Shown in pieces: positions 55,453 to 64,000 of a stretch of DNA of 64,000 nt. The number at the start of each line of letters is the position of its first letter. Position 1 is the stretch's first letter. This stretch comes from Oidiodendron maius Zn. Its lineage: Eukaryota; Ascomycota; Leotiomycetes; Myxotrichaceae. Below the pieces are notes generated by a model. The model was not told the origin of the DNA. It did not search any database and saw only the letters and a program-made list of their open reading frames with translations. The position numbers and the translations under genes are program-made. Location: assembly GCA_000827325.1 (NCBI GenBank), contig KN832870.1, positions 1,798,001 to 1,862,000 on the forward strand, read 5' to 3'.

Positions 55453-56031
55453 CCGCGGCGCGTACTGTACTCCGTGTCTTCACTGAAAGCTGATGTTGGA
55501 TATTTAGAATACGCAAAAATTTCGAAGGAGCAGCAACGGTACATAGAAATGAGCCACGCCTCGCCATCCGTAGTATAGCATACTAGAAACCAGAGATAAA
55601 AATATTTGAGAACCCAAATATATAGCAGGCACTTGCCTTGGTTTAAACCTCATTCTCGTCGTTGTAGTGCAGGCTAAGGGTATTCCGGGAAAAAATATAC
55701 CTACACGAAAGACGGGATTTGGGAATACAGTAAAACAACGATGAAGGAACACGGTTTTTTCTAAAGGTATGTCTAGGCGGGCACTCTACGCGTAGAGCGC
55801 CCGCCTCGACCTGCCGAGGATAATCATACGGGATGGCGAGAGGGGGATGTGCACCACGAGGATCGGAAAAGCGATCTCGCGAAAGGAGGATTTAGATGTG
55901 TGAGAGAAAATGTCGTGGTGGTTAGAAAAGTTTAACAGGGCCGGGGAAAACGGAAGTTGGGGACTTATATAGCAGGATATGGGGTCGGAATATTACTCGC
56001 GTTGCTTCAGTTGTATGGTCTAATGGTTATT
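55453..56031 (-). repeat. shared upstream block, copy 2 (right end of the island, inverted)
   Basis: Read on the minus strand it aligns with copy 1 (29811-30423) throughout, with many substitutions and small gaps. It includes the tRNA-like edge TAACCATTAGACCATAC, ACCACCACGACATT, the hairpin, CCGTGTTC, GGCAAGTGCCT and the final CGGAGTACAGTACGCGCC. It ends about 200 bp before the ATG of the gene at 54379-55254. Confidence 0.8.
55775..55806 (-). promoter_or_regulatory. conserved hairpin in block copy 2
   Basis: Two 16-nt arms meet with no loop bases left over in the DNA palindrome (55775-55790 and 55791-55806). The one mismatch becomes a G-U wobble when read on the minus strand, the sense of the downstream gene. 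It corresponds to 30053-30096 in copy 1. Confidence 0.6.
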
Positions 56032-56095
56032 TAGACCGCCTGACTTTTTGTTTTGCATGCAGGTAAGGCGGGAATATGAGTTCTGGTGTGTTGAA
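55997..56095 (+). tRNA. degenerate, intron-bearing tRNA-like sequence (Lys, CTT?)
   Basis: It has an A box TGGTCTAATGG, a potential stem CCGCCT/AGGCGG enclosing CTT and a long insert, and a weak B box (GAGTTCTGG). It abuts block copy 2 exactly as 29745-29829 abuts copy 1. Probably decayed. Confidence 0.3.
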
Positions 56096-57118
56096 AAGAT
56101 TAAGCAGCGTATAGGGGCTTAAGCGAGCCAACTAGTATATATGCGGAAAACCGTAATATAAATATTGCGAATTTTTACAGGATTTGGAGAAGTGGAGCGG
56201 AGTATGGACTCCCAGAATCAGAATACCGGAAATCTAAGCCATTTATCTATGATAGGCAAGAGGCTGCATCCATGTCCCGCAACCATCAACTCTGAGGAGT
56301 TCTAGTCTGCAGGCTTTCTTACTAGGCGAGACTATTATACGCATTAAATAGGCAGTAGTATAGCTGTTAAAAGGGCCTTGTTGTTTGCCTTTTCCAAATC
56401 CCAAAACCAACCCCCTGTATCAATAGGGTGGATCCTAACGAAGTTTAAGTAGAGTCCTTAATTTAGCTGTTTTAAAATGCTACCTAAATATTTCTAAACT
56501 GTATATATAAGTTACCACCTAAACATTTGTAAAGCGACTAGTATCTATTAATGTCCAATAACAATAATATAATATTATAATTAATTATCGAGGTTTATTT
56601 TAATACCATTCTACTATACTATAGGTATTATATTCAGGTTCTGGTATTTATTACATCTAACCTTATCAAAAACACTGGGGGTTAACAATTCGAACCTTGG
56701 CCTGTAGCCTGCCGTTCGCTCACGAGTTCGTCCAGCCGCATAAATGGACGGTTCTATCATCTCTATTAGCGCTCTCCGTCACTAACCGTGTGTTTGTGTG
56801 TGTTTTGAAGTTGTGTCAAGACTCTGTTGTTGAAGTGAGTAGGGGGTGCGCAAGTCAAGTGGTAGAACATCTAGAGATTGAGTGTAATTCACTATCGAAA
56901 GATCCGAAGTTTTGAATCGCGGAGTATGAGGCAAGTACCATTCAAAATTCACTATGTCACATACTTCCCTGGAGTCGTAAAGTGAAGTGTGGACTTTCCA
57001 CCCACCTCTATATCTTCTCCTGCCTTCTCCTCGCACTCCTCAACACACACGCTCACGCACACGCAAAGGTTTGACTCATCCCATAACTACCCCTGGGCCT
57101 CTACTAAATACCCCGTAG
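56096..57118. other. intergenic right of the island
   Basis: AT-rich decayed sequence (56450-56680), then a promoter-like region with CACACACGC repeats near 57040. No gene recognised. Confidence 0.35.
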
Positions 57119-57724
57119 ATGTCGACGATCCAACCCACCGACGGAATGGATGTAGAAGTGCAAGTGAGTTGGGCTGACGAAATGAATGCCATCGCTGAAG
57201 CTACCGCCAACCCCCAAGCCAAATCTCTCCCGCGCCGCCCAAGAGGGGAGAATGAAGCCGAGGCTAAGGAGGAGGCGGCGAGTGCAGAAGGCCCAGAGGC
57301 TCAACGGGCCTCACAAGCCCCCGAGCCTACTGCAGCTCCTCAGAACCAAGGTTCTGAGGACAGAAGCACACAAGGGCAAGGGCGAGCTCTGAAGCCCATC
57401 TGCCCAACGTGCCAAAAGCGGCATCATCCGCCTCATATTGACAATTACAATGGGGATCAGCCCTATTGTAACCGATGCAACCACAGGCATCGTGGCCGTT
57501 GCAATCCCAACGACCGGCGCAGTCACAACGACCGGCGTAATCACAACGACCGGCGAAATCGCAACGACCAGCGAGGCGGAAGTGGAGCTTCCGAACAAGT
57601 CCTCTCCTTCTCCTTCGCCAACCCAGCAACCGCCAGAGCTTTTGCTGAAGGTCTACAAAGGGAGAGGTCGAGGTCCCCGGCTCCAAGGCGCCGGAGAGAT
57701 CATCGCCAACGCTCTGATAGGTAA
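57119..57724 (+). CDS. low-complexity protein with zinc-knuckle-like Cys/His motif
   Basis: A single frame of 201 residues. The first 90 are acidic and Ala/Glu/Pro-rich. A Cys/His cluster follows (CPTCQKRHH, then CNRCNHRHRGRC, residues about 98-130), resembling a shortened CCHC knuckle. Then comes a tandem run of NDRRNH-type repeats and a basic RS-like tail (RSRSPAPRRRR). The mix suggests a nucleic-acid-binding or gag-derived protein. The stop overlaps a good splice donor (TAGGTAAGAG), so a further exon is possible. A SINE-like repeat follows at once. Confidence 0.55.
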   Translation: MSTIQPTDGMDVEVQVSWADEMNAIAEATANPQAKSLPRRPRGENEAEAKEEAASAEGPEAQRASQAPEPTAAPQNQGSEDRSTQGQGRALKPICPTCQKRHHPPHIDNYNGDQPYCNRCNHRHRGRCNPNDRRSHNDRRNHNDRRNRNDQRGGSGASEQVLSFSFANPATARAFAEGLQRERSRSPAPRRRRDHRQRSDR

Positions 57725-57746
57725 GAGGCCATGCCTCATCCTACAG

Positions 57747-57963
57747 CCTATGCTCCATGTCCCTACGGGGGCATGACGCGATGAGCACCAGCATACCCTA
57801 CGGGGTATGTTCCATGCCGCTACGGACGCATGGTTTTCCGTCCTTTGCTCTTGCTAGAGAGCAGGCGTTGCAGGTTCGATTCCTGCACCCTATCATTAGT
57901 CCACCTTTACGCGGTGATGGGGATAAGTAACTATGGACATTGTCCTAGTGAAACCAACGGACT
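57747..57963 (+). repeat. tRNA-derived SINE-like repeat, copy 2
   Basis: It is nearly identical to 54160-54371 in inverse orientation; the few differences include a TGCTCT/TGCT length change near 57847. It carries the same T-arm GCAGGTTCGATTCCTGC. Confidence 0.7.
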
Positions 57964-58222
57964 ATAAAATATCCCTCACATGAGGAAACTTCTGGCCTGC
58001 ACTGTAACGGGTTAAACTAATGGTCAAGTATGTATTGCATCGATTGGAAAATGCTCCAGTAGGTTGAAACTAAAGAGAAGAAATAGATGGCTACTGCGGT
58101 GGTGGCCGCGAACTTGATTTTGTGACGCGAAGATCGGTTGCGGGGTAACCATCCATTATGACTTACGGGGTACGGATTCATTCCTGAATATCTCCCTAAC
58201 CACATGCATTCATCAATCAACT

Positions 58223-59161
58223 ATGGCCGAATCCGAGGAGACTCTCGAGTTTGACGTGTATACTCCGGCTATTAAAGTCACTCATAATCGCTCACAGTAC
58301 ACGTGCGACGATGGTGGCCTTCAAAAAAATGGGGCTAGCTTCCACGCACACTTATCCGAGTACCTGCCCATTCTATTCAAGAACGGTAGTATCAACAAGG
58401 CCCAATCACACCGCCAGAAACAACAAAATGCAGACTGGTGGCGCGCCCAATGCGCATTTCGAGGTCTGCCGACCTCTGGTAGCATCGGAGAGGTTCAGGC
58501 GCGGTTAAGATCCGGGGCGAATGCTATGACCAAAGAACTTGTCGAGTTGGAGAAGAAAGCCAAAGCTGAATGGAAGGCTGAGGCTGACGCCGACCAACGG
58601 AGGGTGCGACAAGAATACCAAGATCAACAGCGCAAGGATGAGCTGAATGGCGTAAATCGTTTAAAGGCCATTTTCAACGACAACAATGCAACCCTGGCCT
58701 CCGTGTTCAAGAAGGATTGTCAAGGCCTTGATTGTGCGGCAACAAAAATGGGCCTCCACTTCCGATATATTCACGCGCCAATCATTTCTTTGAGCCTTGA
58801 GTGGGACCACAGTTGGATTATTGTCGGACGGACAGTTGCCGATGTGGAAGCCAAACATGCGGAGGTCAGATCGGAGGACGAAGATCGAATTCTGGCTCAA
58901 GAGCTACAAAGGGAGGAGGAGGAGAAGGCAGCTCGATATGCAGAGACAAGATTATGTGCCTGGACTGCCATTCTGTCCGCCATAAATGGAGACTGGGATG
59001 TGACAGGCGTATGGAAGATTACTTGTCCAAAGTTCCATGACAGTCACTCTTTGAATAATGAGATGAATTTCAGGATCTATCGGGTCAGCGGAGCAAAGGT
59101 ATCGCAAATGTTTGCCAAACTCGACTTCAGTATCGTCAAGGGGCTGACAAAAATATCGTGA
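58223..59161 (+). CDS. hypothetical protein with SAP-like helix motif
   Basis: The first 312 residues are open. A SAP-like stretch (WWRAQCAFRGLPTSGSIGEV, residues 74-93) is followed by a charged coiled-coil region (ELEKKAKAEWKAEADADQRR), a domain with WDHSWIIVGRTVADVEAKHA, another coiled coil, and a C-terminal part beginning GDWDVTGVWKITCPKF. Uncharacterised fungal proteins share this order, and in them the last part continues for about 100 more residues. Here the frame stops soon after LDFSIVKG, and the continuation at 59170-59490 cannot be joined by a convincing intron. The 3' end is therefore either mis-spliced in my model or decayed. Confidence 0.6.
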   Translation: MAESEETLEFDVYTPAIKVTHNRSQYTCDDGGLQKNGASFHAHLSEYLPILFKNGSINKAQSHRQKQQNADWWRAQCAFRGLPTSGSIGEVQARLRSGANAMTKELVELEKKAKAEWKAEADADQRRVRQEYQDQQRKDELNGVNRLKAIFNDNNATLASVFKKDCQGLDCAATKMGLHFRYIHAPIISLSLEWDHSWIIVGRTVADVEAKHAEVRSEDEDRILAQELQREEEEKAARYAETRLCAWTAILSAINGDWDVTGVWKITCPKFHDSHSLNNEMNFRIYRVSGAKVSQMFAKLDFSIVKGLTKIS

Positions 59162-59949
59162 TATTATTGGCAGATGATTCGGCTAGGCCTCCTTGCTAAC
59201 CACCACCATCATCTTCGATATCCCTCCACGACCCGAAGGTGCAACAGAAATGCCATATACAACGTTCCGTGTAGAGTTGGGTTTTCAGTGCTGTTGGTGC
59301 TATCGGACATCGCAAGTTGGCTGACGGGATTTGCGGAGCGCCGATTGTTCAGTGCGATGAAGATTCCAAGGGAAGAGGTTGGTATGGTCGAAGGTGTAGT
59401 GGGATATTTCCAGAATTACCTGGACAATGGGATTTGTACGACGCCTGCCCTTGATAAACATATAATTGATGGTTGGGAACCAGTGTGAATGGGCGAATAC
59501 TTATTGTTTGTATGACTCCGGTGATACTGCATATGTAATATGGGGTCAAAAAGGTTGGTTGAATTAATTGTTATTATTGTCTAAGTCGAAGTCTAGTCTC
59601 AGTTATCAATATACCCTCCCTCCAGTCCGTCGTTCATCCGTTGCCTCGGTGAGTCTTATCCTGAGGTTGGTTATACACTTATCTCGAAACAGGGACGCTC
59701 GAGGAGTTTTGGGGCGGGGGTCATTGCTCGTGCTATTCATGATGGCAATTTCAGAAGGCACAGATCAAACCTGTTTGAGCTCGTCTTAGCTTCACCTTTT
59801 GCAAGGCTACTAGTCACCAGCACTGCGTAGAAGTGCGAGCTCATCGCTGGTGGGCATCCTCGAGAGGGAATCCGAAGATTCCGTCCGTCATCAGATACCC
59901 CGGGGCGTCTATGGCCTTGCCCCGGGAAGGCCTCTATAAAGCCGTTAGC
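59162..59949. other. 3' remainder of the SAP-like gene and intergenic sequence
   Basis: 59170-59490 keeps coding-like composition and may be the broken last exon of the gene to the left. The rest shows nothing. Confidence 0.3.
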
Positions 59950-60354
59950 TTATCTTCCACGAGGACTGCGACGCACCGTGGTGACCAGCTGCATGCCCTG
60001 GAGGGAAGCAGGCTGGACTGGCGGGTGCGGCCGCAGTTGTTGTATTGTACGGTTTACCTCCCCTCTCACAAAATTTTTGATATCTTCCCTTTCCTCCTCT
60101 GTAAAGGGGGAAGGGGTGGGAGGGGAGGGAGGGGAGGGATGGAGGCGCTCACTTACTTTTCCATTTGGCCAAGTGAAGGCCCAGAGTTGTATGAGGAGGA
60201 GTGGTATGCTGAGCAGCATAAAAGCAAAAGAAGCGATTTCGAGCCAAGAAGACATTGTGAAGTTGCTTAAAGAGAACCATCGTGAGGGGACGAAAATAAA
60301 TAATGGAAATACAGCTAACATTATGGTTAAGGAAAGCACAATAGAGGTAGCCAT
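59950..60354 (-). CDS. small two-span membrane protein
   Basis: 134 residues. Two hydrophobic stretches are seen: IVLSLTIMLAVFPLFIFV (about 5-22) and IASFAFMLLSIPLLLIQLWAF (about 40-60). A Pro-rich hinge (PSPPSPPTPSPF) and an acidic/basic tail (TEEEREDIKNFVRGEVNRTI) follow. No family recognised. It starts 70 bp downstream of the stop of the F-box gene on the same strand, an unusually tight gap. Confidence 0.5.
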   Translation of the reverse strand: MATSIVLSLTIMLAVFPLFIFVPSRWFSLSNFTMSSWLEIASFAFMLLSIPLLLIQLWAFTWPNGKVSERLHPSPPSPPTPSPFTEEEREDIKNFVRGEVNRTIQQLRPHPPVQPASLQGMQLVTTVRRSPRGR

Positions 60355-60424
60355 AGTTACTTCTCTCCTAGCTAACCATAAGGGCTTTCCTGAAAAAGTA
60401 CCTTCCTCTTCCTATCCCGTAGGA

Positions 60425-61432
60425 TCAAAGATTATTAAACTCAAACTCGATATGTTCCTTCCCCTCGAACGCAGCGTAGATAGAACCTCGGCCGAACCTA
60501 ACCTGCTTCCATGGTCGATCTATTCCTACATTAACATGGCCCTGCCATTTATGATCTAGAGGAGAAAGGCCTTGACCAAGGTCCTGCCATTTTATAAAGG
60601 ACATAGCATAACCCTGTTTTCCAGGCTCTTCAAAGTCGATTTGGAATTCAGTCAGGCAGTATTTGCATTTCATAAGTCGATTTCTATTCCGATAGCCATG
60701 TAACTCTTTCCTATACGGCCTATTCGTAATATCCCTATGCTCATTAACAATTTTTAATGATTTAAATTGGATATGCGGACAAATGTAGAAAGAAATATCC
60801 CTTAAAGTTGTAGTTTGTTGGGCAGGTGGCAACATAAATCTTCTCTGCTGCCGAATAAACAGGGAGCCAGCTACAATTTTTGAAGAAGCGGTGCGATGCT
60901 CATCATAGCCTCGTAGCGAACGAATTTCAGTTTGGTGGGACAAGAGCTTCAAAAGTTCAGAATAGTTAAGACCTTGGCGATAAAGCTTCATTGTCATCTG
61001 AAAAACACGGAAGCAGAAAGAATGATGAATATATTGCCTAACCAAATAATTATAGTTGGATTTCCAGCATGGGAAGACGTTCCTATTAGCATATCGCCTA
61101 TTAGGGTCGTATTGGTAGGCATTCTTCATAGCGTGAAGCCTCTTGCAAAAGTAACACAAAATATGGTTTGGTAGGTCGCGTTCTAGCAACGTTAAGAACT
61201 GATAGCGATCTAGATGCTGGTCCTCTTTTACAATCTTGATATATTGTGATTGGAGTATTGAATGTATAGGCAAGCAGCATAGAGAGAATGATAATGTCGA
61301 TTCCGGTGGTAGAAAACGAGTAATATAAAGTATAAGTTCAGGTGGAAGGATGCCAAGTACCGAGGATTCGAGAGCGATAGGTCTATAAAACCAGACGCCA
61401 ATCTGGCGTAAAATGGACTTGAAAATGGCCAT
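60425..61432 (-). CDS. F-box domain protein
   Basis: A single exon of 335 residues. The F-box is at residues about 25-65 (ILPPELILYITRFLPPESTL). The next block, FLTLLERDLPNHILCYFCKR followed by LHAMKNA, with CYFC and the later KCKYC pair, is typical of a large fungal F-box family in Leotiomycetes and Sordariomycetes. Such proteins recruit substrates to SCF ubiquitin ligases; the target is unknown. The frame is intact. The Cys pairs may bind zinc. Confidence 0.8.
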   Translation of the reverse strand: MAIFKSILRQIGVWFYRPIALESSVLGILPPELILYITRFLPPESTLSFSLCCLPIHSILQSQYIKIVKEDQHLDRYQFLTLLERDLPNHILCYFCKRLHAMKNAYQYDPNRRYANRNVFPCWKSNYNYLVRQYIHHSFCFRVFQMTMKLYRQGLNYSELLKLLSHQTEIRSLRGYDEHRTASSKIVAGSLFIRQQRRFMLPPAQQTTTLRDISFYICPHIQFKSLKIVNEHRDITNRPYRKELHGYRNRNRLMKCKYCLTEFQIDFEEPGKQGYAMSFIKWQDLGQGLSPLDHKWQGHVNVGIDRPWKQVRFGRGSIYAAFEGKEHIEFEFNNL

Positions 61433-62389
61433 CTAGTCAAATGAATATTAAAATTCGCAGGAAATGCTGAGACAGTTGAGATGGCGGAGAGGGAAGTAAG
61501 TAAAGAGAGACATAACAACGACACAATGCGATAGTGTATGCCACGCGTAATAGAGTACCGTACAATGTGACTAATGACTCCTTAGTCTGGATCGAAATAT
61601 GTCTACAATTTGTAGACCCTTGTCTCTATCGGTTATCGTCGTTCGATATCCGGCCAACCAGGTTTCGGAATGAGCTCATTGATCCCCTAGTTCAAAGACA
61701 GTCGCAAGCGTCGGTCTTCTCAGATATACGCATCTAGGACATATATATGCTCATAAGCTATAGAAAATCCTGCATTCCATAATCTGCTACGCAATACGGA
61801 GTCCTGTTTATAGATAGCTGCTTTTTTCGGATTGGGATCTTTATTTGTCGTTAGGGGAGAAATAGAGAGGGCGCCCAGCACACATGCAGTAATGAAGTCT
61901 GAGGGAGCACAATACAGGCCTTCTGATAGTGCTGACCACATGCTCGGCGTGGTCTTTATTCTACTCAAAAGTAGAGTTTTGTACAGCGTAATACTACTAC
62001 ATAAGCATAACCTTGACACTTCTCCTGCGTTGTAATTCCTGAAACTCCAAATATCAATGGACTATGCTGGTTCTTGCAGATATCCAGAGCTAGATCCTTC
62101 TAAGATAATACCTTAATTTCGCCCGAGGGTCTTTCCAGCATGATAGAAGCGGCCTGGCCACTGTACATGCTCTGCGAGACAGAAGCGGGGAAATTTCACA
62201 ATGATGACAAGTTCATAATAGATGATTCAGAGTGGAGTCAAACCGCCATGAGTTGGACTTCTCTGCGAAACTAATACTTTTAACATTTGTAAAATCATGA
62301 AGTAAAATCGGAGGTAATGGGCATATTAATAATCCTGCGTGGAAGATTCCTCGTAAAGGAAATCATCACCTAGTCTCTCTTTCGATCCC
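61433..62389. other. intergenic
   Basis: No gene supported. A 99-codon frame on the minus strand (61720-62019) has no recognisable content. Confidence 0.35.
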
Positions 62390-64000
62390 TCAAACCCCAT
62401 CATTCCACTTCGACTTCCTTTTCACCTTCTTCAAATCTCTCTGTCTCATTATCCGCCAAAATCTCCCAATCTTGCCAGCAAACACCAAAGCACAAAAAGC
62501 GCAAGCACTAATCGGCAACGCAATCACAGCATATATCCAATAAGTCCTAACCGGGAAGTCTGAACTCATGCTAAAGAAACTCGTCCAAAAGCTCAGCGGC
62601 ACAAAAACAAATGCTAAGTAACTGATCCTAGTAATTGTGCGAGACTCCTGAGTGGCTTTCTTGCTTTCCTCCCTCGCAGTCACAGCCATGGAAACTCCCA
62701 TGATCTTGTCAGCCCGACAATGAAGGATATCTAGTCGATGCAATATGTCTCTGAGATTAGTCAGAATATCAGACCAGGAGTTGAAAGGTTTCGTGTCGGA
62801 GGGCGATTTATATCGTGCTGAGATCGTTGAGATCGTGCGTTCCACGAAATCGTGATAGATGGGCATACGACGCCGCCAGATCAGGAGCATTTTGAGCGTG
62901 TGGTCGAAGTCTTGGGCATAGAGACTTGAGAGACCGAGTTCTATTTCATATTCGATTTGCCCGAGACGTGTATTTACATACTCACACATAATGAGCCAGT
63001 GTGCGCATACCATGGTGAAGAATGCCAGCGGAAGGAGATCCGGACATGGCGGAGTGACTTTTACTTTGGATCGAGCCTGGTTGAGTGTCCAGAAGATGAA
63101 CTGTTGAGCGACGTTTCCATCATATGGCGGGAATGAGATATCATCAAGCTGGGTATTAATACTGGGCGGCGGATGAAAATTTCCATACCCAGACCAGAGT
63201 GGGAAGCCTTGAGTGATCGATGGATCTACCAAAAGGATCGCTTGAGGTGGATCAGTACAGGAATCCATTCAGATTTAAAATTCCACTTACCAAGCCATCC
63301 TTTCTGGTCAGATTGATTAGGACGTACCCAAAGTGAGGCCTTGCTTCTCACCAAGCCAACATCGCTGCCCGGCATATCAGACCAGGCTTTGAACCGTCCG
63401 TCATGATCAATTCTTCGAAGAACATTGAATGATTCGGCTTGCGCTTTGGCCCTTTTTAAAGACTCCTGAGTCTCGAAGTATCTCGGCTGCACGTATTGGA
63501 TACTGAAATAGTTCGAACTCTTGGAAAAAGCTTCAAGGTTTGGTATTTCGGCTTGTGGATCACGAGTGTTCAACCACACATAGTCTCCAATGTGGCTTCT
63601 GAAGAAACCTGGTTCGATGTCGAATGTAGCTCCTAGTTTCTCAATCATGCAGGTTGAGAGATCTTGGACTACGAGGAGACGACCATCAGGATGCTCCTCT
63701 TCAACTCTTAGCTCCTCCAGGAAGTCGTCAAGCTCGTCGAGTGACTTCAAATCTTTCGCTTTCATTTCACTTCCATACTCTACCACGGATATGTTGACTC
63801 GATCCAGCCTTTCATGTCGCTCCTCGGCATTCAAGTTCTTACATCTGAGAGGAACGGTAGAGACGGTCATAAAGTCGGCGAGATATCGTAGGTGATGCCA
63901 TCCACGACAAATCCTTCGAACGTGATCATGATAGGGGCCAGCAGTTTCCCTGAAGCTTATCAGCAATGTCAAAAAGTAGTTCAAGATAAGCATATCGGAG
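62390..64000 (-). CDS. CorA-like transporter-domain protein, 3' part
   Basis: Two exons are visible: one running from the right edge to 63291 and one from 63240 to 62390, joined by a 50-nt intron in phase. An acceptor near 63951 suggests another intron, with the N-terminus outside the window. A long cytoplasmic region (YVQPRYFETQESLKRAKAQ; DYVWLNTRDPQAEIP) is followed by two C-terminal membrane spans (ISYLAFVFVPLSFWTSFFSM and YWIYAVIALPISACAFCALV) and a basic tail, the layout of CorA-like proteins. The GMN signature of true Mg2+ channels is not present at the end of the first span, which reads FFSM, so ion transport is uncertain. Fungi have many such paralogues. Its first visible part is duplicated at 3768-4066. 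Confidence 0.8.

Noticed and set aside
59978-60559. 193-codon plus-strand frame
   Set aside because: It overlaps both the small membrane protein and the end of the F-box gene on the other strand, and shows no features of its own.

Overview
The window is nuclear DNA of a filamentous ascomycete (Pezizomycotina). Genes are eukaryotic, with introns of about 45-60 nt that start GTRNGY and carry CTRAY branch sites. The conserved genes are typical of mould-forming ascomycetes (MRH4, NOC3, a UBP12-type deubiquitinase, a BCS1-like AAA protein, a class I heme peroxidase). A leotiomycete is my best guess, but that is inference only.

Left part, 1-29.3 kb, is ordinary core genome. It holds a partial AT-hook protein, a Cys-rich Stc1-like protein, a class 3 lipase, a heme peroxidase, a tail-anchored hypothetical, a PRR1-like protein kinase, a large USP deubiquitinase, a BCS1-like AAA ATPase, the divergent pair MRH4/NOC3, a small two-span membrane protein and a GNAT acetyltransferase. 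I resolved most exon junctions by hand, and the reading frames close across them.

Middle part, about 29.8-56.0 kb, is an accessory island. Its outer edges are two inverted, diverged copies of a block of about 600 bp (29811-30423 forward, 55453-56031 reverse). A third, partial copy (49482-49925) lies inside. Each copy sits directly upstream of a different gene: an intact six-exon DUF3435 tyrosine recombinase of the kind that drives Starship transposons, a four-exon HNH nuclease, and a protein with an E-A-G-x-S-E-S core. Other island contents are a second E-A-G-x-S-E-S gene, a decayed HNH paralogue, a broken patatin/NB-ARC (NLR-type) gene, a ubiquitin-like fragment, a DEDDh exonuclease, a relic of the Stc1-like gene, a stop-riddled copia retrotransposon, MITEs, minisatellites and SINE-like repeats. 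Patatin and NLR genes are known Starship cargo, so I read the island as a partly decayed DUF3435-linked mobile region. The shared upstream block suggests that non-autonomous relatives carrying other genes could be moved, or co-regulated, by the same recombinase. That last step is a hypothesis.

Right part, 56-64 kb, is mixed. It has a zinc-knuckle-like low-complexity protein, a second copy of the 54-kb SINE, a SAP-like hypothetical, a small membrane protein, an F-box protein and the 3' part of a CorA-like transporter gene. A fragment of that transporter is duplicated at 3.8 kb next to the Stc1-like gene, and a fragment of the Stc1-like gene is duplicated at 54 kb. The two ends of the window have therefore exchanged pieces.
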